Below, one piece after another: positions 23,434 to 32,167 of a stretch of DNA of 64,000 bases (the stretch's first letter is position 1; each line of letters starts with the position of its first letter). Below the pieces are notes generated by a model that did not search any database, was not told the DNA's origin, and saw only the letters and a list, made by a program, of their open reading frames with translations. Source of the stretch: JAYRGC01 sp041908065 (lineage in GTDB: Bacteria; Pseudomonadota; Alphaproteobacteria; UBA9219); contig JAYRGC010000050.1 of NCBI GenBank assembly GCA_041908065.1, positions 70,652 to 134,651 on the forward strand, written 5' to 3'. The translations under genes and the position numbers were made by a program.

Positions 23434-24504
23434 ATGCTTAAAACTTCGCCCATTGCCCGCCAATGGCTTTTTAATCTTCCGGTTTCCGCCATGGCCGTAA
23501 ATCGCCGAGGCGATTGGGTCGCGCTGACTTTGGGCGACGGGTCGGCGCGTTTGCTGCATGCCGAGGATGCCGAGACGGCGGCGGAGGCCGTGCCGCAGGA
23601 AAGGAGGCTGCACGAAGGCGTGTCTTTGTGCCTGACTGCCGACGCCGACGACCACGCGTTTTTGTCCGGCGGCGACGACGGGCGGGTGGTCATATTCGAA
23701 CCCGACGTGGCCGAACCGGCGATCGTGGCCGAGCGCAAAGGCAAATGGGTGGACAACGTGGCGGCTTCGTCTTCCGGCAAGGGATTGCGGGCGTACAGCA
23801 TTGGCCGCGAGGCGATTATGCTGGACGAAAACGGCGACGCGATGGGCAAGCCGTTGCTCCATTCTTCGAGCGTGGGAGGGCTGGCGTTCAGCCCCAACGG
23901 CAAGCGTTTGGCGGCAAGCCGCTATGGCGGCGTGTCGCTGTGGTGGGCTAATTCTTCCGAACAAGAGCCGGAATCTATGGAGTGGAAGGGGTCGCATCTG
24001 TCGGTTCTGTGGCATCCCGACGGCAAAATTTTGTTGACGGAGCTGCAGGAAAACGCGCTGCACGGATGGAGGCTGGCCGACGGGGCGGAAATGCGGATGC
24101 AGGGCTACGCCTCCAAAATACGTTCGATGGGATTTACGGCCAAAGGACGTTATCTCGCCACCGGCGGCGCGGGACAAATCATTTGCTGGCCTTTTTTCGG
24201 CGGCGGCCCGTGGAACAAACAACCTTTGACTCTGGGAGGCAACGACGCGCGCGTCGTCGCCCGAGTGGCTCCGCATCCCCGCGACGAGCTGGTGGCGGCG
24301 GGATACGACGACGGCATGGTCGTCATAGCCCCTTTGGACGGAAGAATGGAGATAATGTTGGCTCCGCCGTCAGCCGACGCCAAGGCCGCCATCGTCGGGC
24401 TGGCGTGGAACGCCGCCGGAGACTGTTTGTTCGCCGCCTCGGAAAACGGGACGCTTTCGCTCTTCACGCTGTCCAGCGTTTCGAAAATGGCGCGCGGCGG
24501 ATAA
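23434..24504 (+). CDS. WD40/beta-propeller protein of unknown role
   Basis: 356 residues from the ATG at 23434 (GGAG and AAGAAA upstream). Loose WD40-like blades are seen throughout: GRVVIFEP, GGLAFSPNGKRLAASRYGGVSLWW, LSVLWHPDGKILLTE, MGFTAKGRYLATGGAGQIICW, VGLAWNAAGDCLFAASENGTLSLF. That fits one seven-bladed propeller filling the protein, with no signal peptide. Such proteins are scaffolds. It is convergent with the DUF2336 gene, with a palindromic element between. Confidence 0.8.
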   Translation: MLKTSPIARQWLFNLPVSAMAVNRRGDWVALTLGDGSARLLHAEDAETAAEAVPQERRLHEGVSLCLTADADDHAFLSGGDDGRVVIFEPDVAEPAIVAERKGKWVDNVAASSSGKGLRAYSIGREAIMLDENGDAMGKPLLHSSSVGGLAFSPNGKRLAASRYGGVSLWWANSSEQEPESMEWKGSHLSVLWHPDGKILLTELQENALHGWRLADGAEMRMQGYASKIRSMGFTAKGRYLATGGAGQIICWPFFGGGPWNKQPLTLGGNDARVVARVAPHPRDELVAAGYDDGMVVIAPLDGRMEIMLAPPSADAKAAIVGLAWNAAGDCLFAASENGTLSLFTLSSVSKMARGG

Positions 24505-24515
24505 CGGCTTCGTTC

Positions 24516-24651
24516 TAGAGCGTTTCCCGATTAGGTTGGCGAGCTTCTCTGGCCGCTTGCGACGGCGGAATCCCTCCCCCTACGAAGGGGGAGGGATTCC
24601 GCCGTGACAAATCGCCGGTTTCGTATATCAACCAAAGCGGGAAACGCTCTA
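24516..24651. repeat. Nested palindromic element (14-bp terminal repeats around a 19-bp hairpin)
   Basis: tagagcgtttcccg at 24516-24529 is matched by its inverse at 24638-24651. Between them cggcggaatccctccccct (24563-24581) and its perfect inverse (24586-24604) enclose the four-base loop acga. The element fills the gap between two convergent genes and may serve as a bidirectional transcription stop, although it has no T run. It looks like a small mobile repeat, different from the gcaatccag family. Confidence 0.8.
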
Positions 24652-24653
24652 AA

Positions 24654-25784
24654 TCAAGCGACGTCGTTCTGCGAAGCGCCGAGATTTTTCAGGTAATCGG
24701 GGTTTTGTCTCCAGCTGCTCAGCATTTCCCGCGCCACTTTCGGTTGCACGCGATCGAAAGCCGCCAAGGCGTTGCTAAGCTCGCGGGGGTGGACGATCTG
24801 CTTGTCCGTCCTCGCCCCTCGGGAAAGCAGGAAGATCGAGACGAAGTTGGTCTTGTCGATGTCCAAGGCGCGAGCCACCGCCGACAGGGCGCGACCTCCG
24901 GATTCGCCGACGATCAGATCGATCAGATCCAAGCCCAGTTCCGTCAGGCGGCTCAAGGCGATGTTGAACAGACGATAATGCCCTTGCCGCAAAAGCTGCG
25001 GCAAAACCTTGACGGTCAACGCCCCGCGTTCGCCCAACCAATCGGCGACTTTAACCATGGCCTCTTCGTCGTGTTTTTCGAAGATATGGCCGCCCAGCTT
25101 TTCGTCGATCGCCGTGGCCAAGGCTATGTCCAACTGACCGGAGCTTATGCCGAACCTCTTGATCGTCTGGCGACGCAATTCCTGTTCCAGCCACCAGCAC
25201 ATTTTGGCTGCGGTTTCCTCGGTCATCTCAGGACGGCAAACCAGCGGCCTTTGCAGGATATTGTTCATGCGAGCCGCTTCGACCAGAATCTCCACCGCTT
25301 TTTTCGACAGTTTAGCCCCAAGGTTTTCAGCGACCAGCATCATAACCTCGATGCTGCCCGTAGCCACCAAGGCGTCGGCCACCGCTTCGCTGATCTTCTT
25401 TCGGGCGGCGACGGCCTCGGCGTGATCAACGCTTTGGGTCTGCACGACGGTGATCAAATCCTCGTCGGTCAGGTTTTCGTTGTTTTGCAAGACCGGACGG
25501 GCGATCTCTATCGCTTCGCACGCCATGGTCATCGCCATCTTGCGCGGCATCTTCGCCGCGTTAGAAAAACGCCTCACCAATTCGTTGCAGGCTTCGCGGC
25601 TTTTGGAACGAAGCAGCTGTTCCATAAGGTCGTTGAACAAGTCCTCCTCGCGCGGGGTCATATTGACGCCTTCGGTGAGGAAAATATCCGCCAATTTTCC
25701 GGCAAGGCTCACGCGGGCATCCTCGCTGCGGTCGCGCGCCAGCGTCAAAAGCTCGGGAAGCTGTTCCTGTATGTGCCCTATCAT
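24654..25784 (-). CDS. DUF2336 family protein
   Basis: 376 residues from the ATG at 25784 (MIGHIQEQLPELLTLARD), with a G-rich site before it; upstream codons lack support. The product is all-helical, with repeated ADIFLTEG / LVRRFSNAAKMPRK and CEAIEIARPVL patterns typical of DUF2336, a family common in alphaproteobacteria. The family resembles HEAT-type repeats and has no proven biochemical activity. It has no signal peptide. Confidence 0.8.
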   Translation of the reverse strand: MIGHIQEQLPELLTLARDRSEDARVSLAGKLADIFLTEGVNMTPREEDLFNDLMEQLLRSKSREACNELVRRFSNAAKMPRKMAMTMACEAIEIARPVLQNNENLTDEDLITVVQTQSVDHAEAVAARKKISEAVADALVATGSIEVMMLVAENLGAKLSKKAVEILVEAARMNNILQRPLVCRPEMTEETAAKMCWWLEQELRRQTIKRFGISSGQLDIALATAIDEKLGGHIFEKHDEEAMVKVADWLGERGALTVKVLPQLLRQGHYRLFNIALSRLTELGLDLIDLIVGESGGRALSAVARALDIDKTNFVSIFLLSRGARTDKQIVHPRELSNALAAFDRVQPKVAREMLSSWRQNPDYLKNLGASQNDVA

Positions 25785-25945
25785 GACAAACCCCCACACA
25801 CCCGCGAATTCGCCGCATTTACGGCAAATTTTAGGCAATTGCTTATGTATTTAAACACGAAATGATTAACGCATTCTTCACGGTAACTGTGGCATAATGC
25901 TCTGGTGACGATTTTTCCATTTCTTTCATAAAGCGAGGTTTTAAC

Positions 25946-26146
25946 ATGAACATAGCCAACGCCACCCATACCCATCCGGCTCCTGCTAGGGAGCCTCGCG
26001 AGGCTCCGGCGCACGTGGCCCGCGAGAGGAATACCGACAACGCCAGAAACGCCACGCCCAGGCCGACCGAACACACCGCAAAACCTGCGGACGAGCGCGG
26101 CAGGGAGCGCGGAGGCCGTGGCCGGATTGTGAATACCAAAGTTTGA
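25946..26146 (+). CDS. Small disordered Ala/Arg/Pro-rich protein
   Basis: 66 residues beginning MNIANATHTHPAPAREPREA and ending in an RGRERGGRGRI stretch. The composition (Ala, Arg, Pro, Thr, Asn, Glu) predicts an intrinsically disordered basic protein. GAGG lies eight bases before the ATG and a strong terminator follows at 26174-26212, so this is a monocistronic gene. No family recognised. A longer antisense frame exists but has neither a ribosome site nor a terminator. Confidence 0.65.
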   Translation: MNIANATHTHPAPAREPREAPAHVARERNTDNARNATPRPTEHTAKPADERGRERGGRGRIVNTKV

Positions 26147-26173
26147 CATAATCCCTCCTCTTTTCTCTTTCAG

Positions 26174-26212
26174 GGGCTGGTTTCCCATCTAGGAAACCAG
26201 CCCTTTTATTTT
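26174..26212 (+). terminator. Rho-independent terminator of the small disordered-protein gene
   Basis: A perfect 12-bp stem, gggctggtttcc (26174-26185) with ggaaaccagccc (26192-26203), has a six-base loop and is followed by ttttatttt. The T run on the plus side fixes the direction. Confidence 0.9.
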
Positions 26213-26367
26213 GCGTCCGATGTTCGCGACGCCTTGTTATAAGAAAAATGTATATCTAAAACATGAAACTAAATCCTTGATTCTATGGTAAAAATTTGTT
26301 AATCATTTTTTTGACGCCTTTCTTGCCCATAATGGTTATCTTCTTCCCAAAATTTGGTAAGGTCGAC

Positions 26368-27306
26368 ATGAAAAAAATTTTGCGTCTAGGCACAAGGGGG
26401 AGCCCCTTGGCGCTGGTTCAAGCTGAAATGGTCCGGAATTTACTTCTGGAGAAGCATCCTTTTTTGCAAAAAGAGGGGGCGATAGAGATCGTTCCTATTC
26501 GCACTTCGGGCGATTGGCGTCCCGAACACCGCGAAACCACCTTCCTTGAAACTGGCGGAAACAAAGGCTTTTTCACCAAGGAAATCGAGGACGCGCTGTC
26601 CGACGGAGCGATAGATCTGGCCGTGCATTCCATGAAGGATATGCCGACCGAACTCCCGCAAGGCCTTGAAATATCATCAATATTGGAGCGAGAAGACGTC
26701 CGCGACGCCTTCATTTCTCAGCTCGCCCCTTCCGTGGACGAATTGCCGGCAGGAGCGCGGGTAGGAACATCCAGCCTGCGCCGCAGCGTGCAAATACTGG
26801 CGCGCCGTCCGGATCTGAAAATCGTGCCGTTGCGCGGCAACGTCGAAACGCGGCTGAAAAAGCTGGGCGACGGCATCGCCGAAGCCACGATATTGGCGGC
26901 GGCGGGCTTGCGGCGGCTGGGCATCGAAGGCAAGGCCGCCTCGTTCATGGAAACCGACGTCATGCTTCCGGCGGTGGCGCAAGGCGCCCTTGGCGTGGAA
27001 ACGCGGCAGAACGACGAAAAAACCAAAGAATTGGTCAACGCTATAGGATGCGCCGCCACTTTCACGCGCGTCGCGGCGGAACGCGCCGCCTTGCGGGTTT
27101 TGGACGGATCCTGCCGCACTCCGGTAGCCGTTTTGGCTACGTTGTCCGAGGACGGAGGAACGATGGCGATAGACGCCTTGGCGGCCATGCCCGACGGATC
27201 GCGCCTGACGCGAAGGAAACGCGAATGCCCTACGGCCTTGGGATTGGAAACCGCGACCGCTTTGGCGGCGGAAATCAAGGCGCGGATTCAAATGGCCGAC
27301 GCATAA
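26368..27306 (+). CDS. hemC: Hydroxymethylbilane synthase (porphobilinogen deaminase)
   Basis: 312 residues from the ATG at 26368, with AAGG six bases upstream. Landmarks are RLGTRGSPLALVQAE at the start, SMKDMPTELP (with the catalytic Asp region before it), GTSSLRR, RGNVETRL, and LDGSCRTPVAV with the cysteine that carries the dipyrromethane cofactor. It builds the linear tetrapyrrole used by HemD, two genes of one pathway separated here by a palindromic repeat. The A+T-rich 26220-26367 upstream is probably its promoter region. Confidence 0.97.
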   Translation: MKKILRLGTRGSPLALVQAEMVRNLLLEKHPFLQKEGAIEIVPIRTSGDWRPEHRETTFLETGGNKGFFTKEIEDALSDGAIDLAVHSMKDMPTELPQGLEISSILEREDVRDAFISQLAPSVDELPAGARVGTSSLRRSVQILARRPDLKIVPLRGNVETRLKKLGDGIAEATILAAAGLRRLGIEGKAASFMETDVMLPAVAQGALGVETRQNDEKTKELVNAIGCAATFTRVAAERAALRVLDGSCRTPVAVLATLSEDGGTMAIDALAAMPDGSRLTRRKRECPTALGLETATALAAEIKARIQMADA

Positions 27307-27327
27307 GAGCCTGTCTACAAAGCTCTA

Positions 27328-27473
27328 AGAACCTGTTCAGAATCTCGTTACGCTGCGGCGAAAATCGGGCTTTTTAAAACTTTCGCGCGCAGCGTATATA
27401 GAAATACGTGAGCAGCGAAAGTTTGAAAAAGCCCGATTTGCAGACCAGCGTAACGAGATTATAAACAGGTTCT
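27328..27473. repeat. 146-bp imperfect palindrome between hemC and hemD
   Basis: The left end AGAACCTGTT followed by ATCTCGTTACGCTG is repeated in inverse at the right end. Inner blocks such as aatcgggctttttaaaactttcg also have inverse copies, so nearly the whole 146 bp folds back on itself around agaaat. It is a MITE-like element of a second type. Shorter relatives with the gttcagaatct sequence lie at 48875-48921. Readthrough into hemD must pass this hairpin. Confidence 0.8.
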
Positions 27474-27511
27474 AAGAATGCGGAACGGATGTTCTATGGG
27501 GATGCCGACTT

Positions 27512-28273
27512 ATGGGTTCAGTTCTGCTTACGCGGCCTGTCGAGGATTCGCGGCGAACGGCGGCTATGCTGGAAGCGCGCGGGCATACGGCGATCGTCGA
27601 TCCGATGTTGAATATCCTGCCGATTAAAAACGACTCTGAACTGGCCGAAATCTCCAAAGCCGGTTTTTCCGCCCTGCTGTTCACCAGCCATAACGCTCCC
27701 GATTGCCTGAAGAGGTTCGAAAAAATTCCCGCCGGATTGATGGAAAAATTGGCCGCTCTCCCATGTTTTTGCGTGGGAGAGCGCACCGCAGCGGCGGCGC
27801 GAGAGGCGGGGTTCTCGAAAATTATCGCGTCGGCAGGAAACGGGAAGACCCTTGTTAATCTCGTCGAACGCTCGGTTTCGCACGAATCTGGAAAGCTGCT
27901 GCATCTGTCGGGAGAAAACGTCAGCGATGGGTTCGACGACGCTTTGCTTTCGCGCGGTTTTAAGACGAAAAGGATTCCGGTCTATCGCGCCGCCGCCACC
28001 ACGGAGTTAAGCGACGAGACTATAGAGGCGATGCGCGGCGGATTGATCGACGTCGCCCTGTTTTTTTCCTCGCGCACCGCGAAGATTTTCTCCGAACTGG
28101 TTTCGCGCTATAATCTCTCGGCGGAATGCGCTAGCATCTCCGCGTTGGCTTTAAGCGAGGAAGTCGCCGCCGCGCTTTCGCCGAAATCGCGATGGCAACG
28201 GGTGGTCGTGGCCGAAGCGGCTACGGAGTCCGGCATGGCGGAAGCCTTGGAAAAGATATTCCCGCCGACATGA
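27512..28273 (+). CDS. hemD: Uroporphyrinogen-III synthase
   Basis: 253 residues, normal length. The start MGSVLLTRPVEDSRRTAAML and LLFTSHNAPDC, CVGERTAAAAREAGF, LLHLSGENVSD, VALFFSSRTAKIF fit the weakly conserved two-domain HemD fold. It cyclises the HemC product with inversion of ring D. The downstream pair of membrane proteins is the usual alphaproteobacterial partner set. Confidence 0.9.
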   Translation: MGSVLLTRPVEDSRRTAAMLEARGHTAIVDPMLNILPIKNDSELAEISKAGFSALLFTSHNAPDCLKRFEKIPAGLMEKLAALPCFCVGERTAAAAREAGFSKIIASAGNGKTLVNLVERSVSHESGKLLHLSGENVSDGFDDALLSRGFKTKRIPVYRAAATTELSDETIEAMRGGLIDVALFFSSRTAKIFSELVSRYNLSAECASISALALSEEVAAALSPKSRWQRVVVAEAATESGMAEALEKIFPPT

Positions 28274-28309
28274 ATCGCGGGCGTTCGCCCGAACTTTGAG
28301 GAGATCCCC

Positions 28310-29371
28310 ATGACCGATCAGCCCAAAAACTCGACGATTATCGAACAAAAAACGGCAGGCGCGGATGGCGGCAAGGATTCCGGATGCGGCAGCGCGTGCG
28401 GCAGCGGCTTCCTGCGCTCCTTGGGGATATTGGCGGCCATCGCCGCCGTCGCCGCCGTCGTCGCGTCTTTGTCGACCGGATCCGTCCCGCCCGCCCCGCC
28501 GTCTTCCGAATACCGCGCCGAAGCCACGTCCGCAGTTCCGGAATCGTTGCCGATAAAAGACGCGGCGCAAGCTCAATATCCTCACCCGTCGCCGTCTTCG
28601 CTATCGTTCGAAGAACAACAGCCGCAAGCCGCGTCCACGCCATCTGCCGCCGCCGCCGCAACTCCTGCCGCTCAGGTTGCGCCGCCCATATCGATCGACG
28701 CCGCCGCCAAGCTGAAAAGCGATCTGGTGACGTTGGCCACGACCTTGAACGCGGTGCAGGAGCAAATGGCTTCGTCCATGAAAACGGCTGAGGACACTCG
28801 CGCCGAAGCCATGGCGGCCTTGGCGACATCGGTTGCCTTCACCCGTTTGCAGTCAGCCATAAACGCCGGCAGCCCGTTCGGGCGCGAATTGGCGACGATG
28901 CGCCAAGCGGCGGCGCAGATGCCGGACGCTTTGGCGGCATTGGCCGACATGGACGCCTTGGCGGCCAGAGGCGCGGCGACGACGGCGATGCTGGCGGTGG
29001 AGTTTTCGCTTCTTTCCGGTCGCGCAGCATCGGCCGCCCTCAGCGCGGAGGCCAAAAGCTGGTGGGAAAAGCTTTTGGCCATGTTGCGAAGCGTCATAAC
29101 GGTGCGGGCTGTCGACGCGGGAGGACAAGCTCAGGCGCAAGGTCTGGCCGCCGTGGCCATGCGGATAGACCGAGGCGACGCCGAAGCCGCTTCGTCTTTG
29201 GCGTCAGCTTTGCCGGAAGCGGCGCGCGCGGTTTTAGCCGAATGGATGGGACGGCTGACGGATAGGATCGCGGTAAACGCCGCGATGAACGCCTTGGCCG
29301 AAAGGCTGGTTGCCGCCGCTAACCCGCCATCGCAAGGGGGGACCAACGCTTCCTCGGCTGTCGTGCAATAA
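28310..29371 (+). CDS. Mitofilin-like inner-membrane protein (COG4223 type)
   Basis: 353 residues. The start is cytoplasmic, followed by one transmembrane helix (LGILAAIAAVAAVVASL, residues about 40-56), a low-complexity Pro/Ala linker, then a long helical periplasmic region. Alphaproteobacterial mitofilin homologues occupy this position between hemD and hemY and shape or organise inner membranes. The similarity here is by position and architecture rather than by a strong motif. The stop overlaps the next start by one base (TAATG). Confidence 0.75.
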   Translation: MTDQPKNSTIIEQKTAGADGGKDSGCGSACGSGFLRSLGILAAIAAVAAVVASLSTGSVPPAPPSSEYRAEATSAVPESLPIKDAAQAQYPHPSPSSLSFEEQQPQAASTPSAAAAATPAAQVAPPISIDAAAKLKSDLVTLATTLNAVQEQMASSMKTAEDTRAEAMAALATSVAFTRLQSAINAGSPFGRELATMRQAAAQMPDALAALADMDALAARGAATTAMLAVEFSLLSGRAASAALSAEAKSWWEKLLAMLRSVITVRAVDAGGQAQAQGLAAVAMRIDRGDAEAASSLASALPEAARAVLAEWMGRLTDRIAVNAAMNALAERLVAAANPPSQGGTNASSAVVQ

Positions 29372-30702
29372 TGCGGGCGTTTTTTTCCATACTTAAACTG
29401 GCCGTTGTCGTGGCCGCCGTCGTTTGGCTCGTCAACGACCCGGGCGAGGCCAAGATCGCGTGGCGCGGATACGAAGTCGACACTTCCGCTTCGGCTTTGG
29501 CGGCAATCGTCGTCTTGGCGGCCTTGGGCTTGGCCGCGTTGCAACGCCTGTGGGATTTCCTGCGCGACGGCCCGCGCCTGTGGAGCATGGGACGCAAGAT
29601 ACGAAAATTGCGGGAAGGGCAACGCCTGATAGAACACGGCTTGGCGGCCATCGCCGCCGGAGATTCCGCCGAGGCCGGAAAATGCGCCGTGGGAGCGCGC
29701 AAGATCCTAGGCCGAACAGCCGCTTCCAGATTGCTGCAAGCGCAAGCGGCGCAATTGGCGGGCGACGACAAGGCCGCCCGCTTCATATTCTCGGAAATGA
29801 CCCGCGAGGGCGACGAAGACGCGGCGGTGATGGGTTATCGCGGCCTCGTAATGGCGGCCTTGCGCGACGGCGACATCAACGAGGCAGAAAGGCAAACCGA
29901 CCTGCTGCGTCGGCTGCGCCCCAACGCTCCATGGCTGAAGATGGCGCGGTTTGAGATCTCCGTAAGGCGGGGGTTTTGGCGCGCCGCCGGAGAAGCCTTG
30001 GAACAAGCGCGAAAGAGCCGACTTTTGGAACCGTCCAGAGCGGATCGCCACCTAGCGGCAACGGCCTTGGCCGAGGCGTTGGACGCGGCGCGGGCAGGGC
30101 AAACGGAACAGGCTTTGCAGTTGGCCGAAAAAGCCGCCAAACAATCCCCCGATTGGCTGCCGGCGGCCATTGTTTTGGCCAAAAGCCAGATCGATTTGGG
30201 GCATTCTCGCGCGGCGCGAAGAACTATAGAGAGGATCTGGCCGCGCGCGCCGCATCCGGCGTTGGCGGACATGTATTGCTCCGCCTGCGGCGGGGAAAAA
30301 CCCATAGACGATTGCCGCAATCTGGAAACCCTCGTCAAGCATTCCCGCGAAGCCGCGCCCAGCCGCCGCGCTTTGGCAAAAGCGGCTCTGGCCGCCGGTT
30401 TGTGGGGAGAGGCGCGGCGCAATCTGTTGGCGTTGACGGCGGTTGGAGAAGACGCCGCTCGGGGAGATTACCTGCTTTTAGCTCGGCTGGAGGAAAAGGA
30501 ATCCGGCGACGCGGCGGCGGCGGCCAGATGGACGGCCAAGGCGGCGGAGGCGGCCTCGGATCCGGCGTGGTTATGCCTTTCGTGCGGGGGCGTCTCGGCC
30601 TTCGGCTGGCAGGCCTCTTGCGGCCATTGCGGGGCGTTCGATGCCATAGAATGGAAATCCCCGGGAACCAGCAGCGCTCCTTTGCGGCATTCGCTATGTT
30701 AG
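29371..30702 (+). CDS. hemY: HemY-family TPR protein with C-terminal zinc ribbon
   Basis: 443 residues. The N-terminal HemY_N domain has two transmembrane helices (residues about 5-22 and 42-60). Many helical TPR-like repeats rich in Ala follow. Near the end LCLSCGG and SCGHCGAF give a CxxC-x(n)-CxxC ribbon like the rubredoxin-type tail of LapB/YciM. HemY is linked to haem synthesis by gene order only; its activity is unproven. It is coupled to the mitofilin-like gene. Confidence 0.8.
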   Translation: MRAFFSILKLAVVVAAVVWLVNDPGEAKIAWRGYEVDTSASALAAIVVLAALGLAALQRLWDFLRDGPRLWSMGRKIRKLREGQRLIEHGLAAIAAGDSAEAGKCAVGARKILGRTAASRLLQAQAAQLAGDDKAARFIFSEMTREGDEDAAVMGYRGLVMAALRDGDINEAERQTDLLRRLRPNAPWLKMARFEISVRRGFWRAAGEALEQARKSRLLEPSRADRHLAATALAEALDAARAGQTEQALQLAEKAAKQSPDWLPAAIVLAKSQIDLGHSRAARRTIERIWPRAPHPALADMYCSACGGEKPIDDCRNLETLVKHSREAAPSRRALAKAALAAGLWGEARRNLLALTAVGEDAARGDYLLLARLEEKESGDAAAAARWTAKAAEAASDPAWLCLSCGGVSAFGWQASCGHCGAFDAIEWKSPGTSSAPLRHSLC

Positions 30703-30779
30703 TCAAAAATTAGTAACTTGCCGTTTAGTGTCCTTTCCGGCATCGCGGATTTTCACCAAATTTCGGAGTTTCTTCCGGC

Positions 30780-32105
30780 ATGAGCGCACAGACGGAAAAA
30801 GAAGCCGGAGAAAATTCCGGAGCCGAGGCTGTTGCCAGCACTCGGGGCAGAGGCCTGTTTATGGCCGCGCTGTCGCTGGTTCTGGGAGCCGTATTGGCGT
30901 ACATGGCGTTCTCAGGATTTTCGCAATTAATCTATGAAACATCTGCTTCCGGCGGCAGCACCAAAGGGGTGTTTCCGGCGGCGTGGACGTTCGTGGTTCC
31001 GGTTTTGCTGATCGTTCCGGTCGCTTGCATGTGGACTTATGTGCTGGCTCGTACGACGATAACCGGCGGTTTCCAATCCAAGTTAGGGCAGCTTCGCCAC
31101 CGTCTGGAATACCGCGAGGACATGTTGCGCCTGATAGCCGACAGCCAGCCCGGGGCTATATCGGTTTTCGACCGCCACAACCGCTATTGGTTCGTCAACA
31201 AGCGCGCCGTCGACAGTATCGGCAAGACGCAGAACGAGATAGTAGGGCAACCGCCAATCCGCGTTCTGGGGGATGAAAAGGCGCGGCGTCTGGAGGTGCG
31301 TTTGGCCGACGCCCGCGCTTCCGACGGAGCGATAACCGAAAACGTTGACTTGATAAAGGAAGGCGACGGAAGCTCGCGTTTCATCCAGATGCGATGCAGA
31401 TCAATATCCCCATTTGCCGAACTTGTGGGCGGAGTGATGGTGCAGGAGGACGATCTGACGGGCACCATGGTGGAAAGAGAGCGTCACGAACGCACGCTGC
31501 GCCAAGTGATAGACACTCTGGTCGCGGTGGTCGACAGGCGCGATCCATACGCAGCCGGACACTCTTCCCGCGTGGGACAGCTGTCGCGCGCCATCGCAAC
31601 GGAAATGGGACTAGACGACAAAAGCATAGAAGCCGCTGGAATAGCCGGATCGCTGATGAACTTCGGCAAGGTTCTAGTGTCGCGCTCCATCCTAACCAAG
31701 ACCACTCCTTTGACGCCGGACGAGCTGCAACGCATCCGAGACAGCATCCTGATCTCGGCGGATATTCTTTCCATAATCGGATTCGACGTTCCGGTCGTGC
31801 CGACGCTGCGCCAAGTCTTAGAGCGTTACGACGGAACCGGATTGCCGGAAGGATTGGCGGGAGAGAACATCATGGTCACGGCGCGCATAGTGGCGGTGGC
31901 CAACGCCTTCGTGGCAATGGTAAGCCCCCGCGCCCACCGCGAAGGACTGCCGTTGCGCGACGCCGTGCAACGCATGATGGCCGAAGCCGGAAAGACCTAT
32001 GATCGGCGGGTATTGATAGCTTTGGGGAATTACATCGAAAACCGCCCCAACAAGCTGGAATGGCTGTCCATGACCAAACCACAGAACGACGCAGCGGCAG
32101 AATAG
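30780..32105 (+). CDS. Membrane PAS protein with catalytically dead HD-GYP domain
   Basis: 441 residues. Two transmembrane helices (about residues 27-50 and 68-90) are followed by a PAS domain (LRLIADSQPGAISVFDRHN) and an HD-GYP-like domain from about residue 235. In the HD-GYP part the fold is clear (DPYAAGHSSRVGQLSRAIA, ERYDGTGLPEGLAGENI, ARIVAVANAF). However the HD pair reads MN (SLMNFGK), the HHE ligands are lost (RQVLERYDG) and GYP reads GLP. It therefore cannot cleave c-di-GMP by the known mechanism; a binding or scaffold role is likelier. Confidence 0.85.
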   Translation: MSAQTEKEAGENSGAEAVASTRGRGLFMAALSLVLGAVLAYMAFSGFSQLIYETSASGGSTKGVFPAAWTFVVPVLLIVPVACMWTYVLARTTITGGFQSKLGQLRHRLEYREDMLRLIADSQPGAISVFDRHNRYWFVNKRAVDSIGKTQNEIVGQPPIRVLGDEKARRLEVRLADARASDGAITENVDLIKEGDGSSRFIQMRCRSISPFAELVGGVMVQEDDLTGTMVERERHERTLRQVIDTLVAVVDRRDPYAAGHSSRVGQLSRAIATEMGLDDKSIEAAGIAGSLMNFGKVLVSRSILTKTTPLTPDELQRIRDSILISADILSIIGFDVPVVPTLRQVLERYDGTGLPEGLAGENIMVTARIVAVANAFVAMVSPRAHREGLPLRDAVQRMMAEAGKTYDRRVLIALGNYIENRPNKLEWLSMTKPQNDAAAE

Positions 32106-32167
32106 ATTGCCGCGCCGTCCTTCGGTATAAAGGCTCTAACCCAAAATGGGGGCTGCGTTCCAGCAAG

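Noticed and set aside
25843..26139. Minus-strand 98-codon frame with hydrophobic segments, antisense to the small disordered-protein gene
   Set aside because: It lacks a ribosome binding site; the plus-strand frame has one, and the terminator at 26174-26212 is oriented for the plus strand.
28384..28791. Arg-rich 135-codon frame within the mitofilin-like gene and many similar long frames in the other G+C-rich genes
   Set aside because: They are shadow frames caused by high G+C codon bias; the in-frame genes have known architecture and normal junctions.
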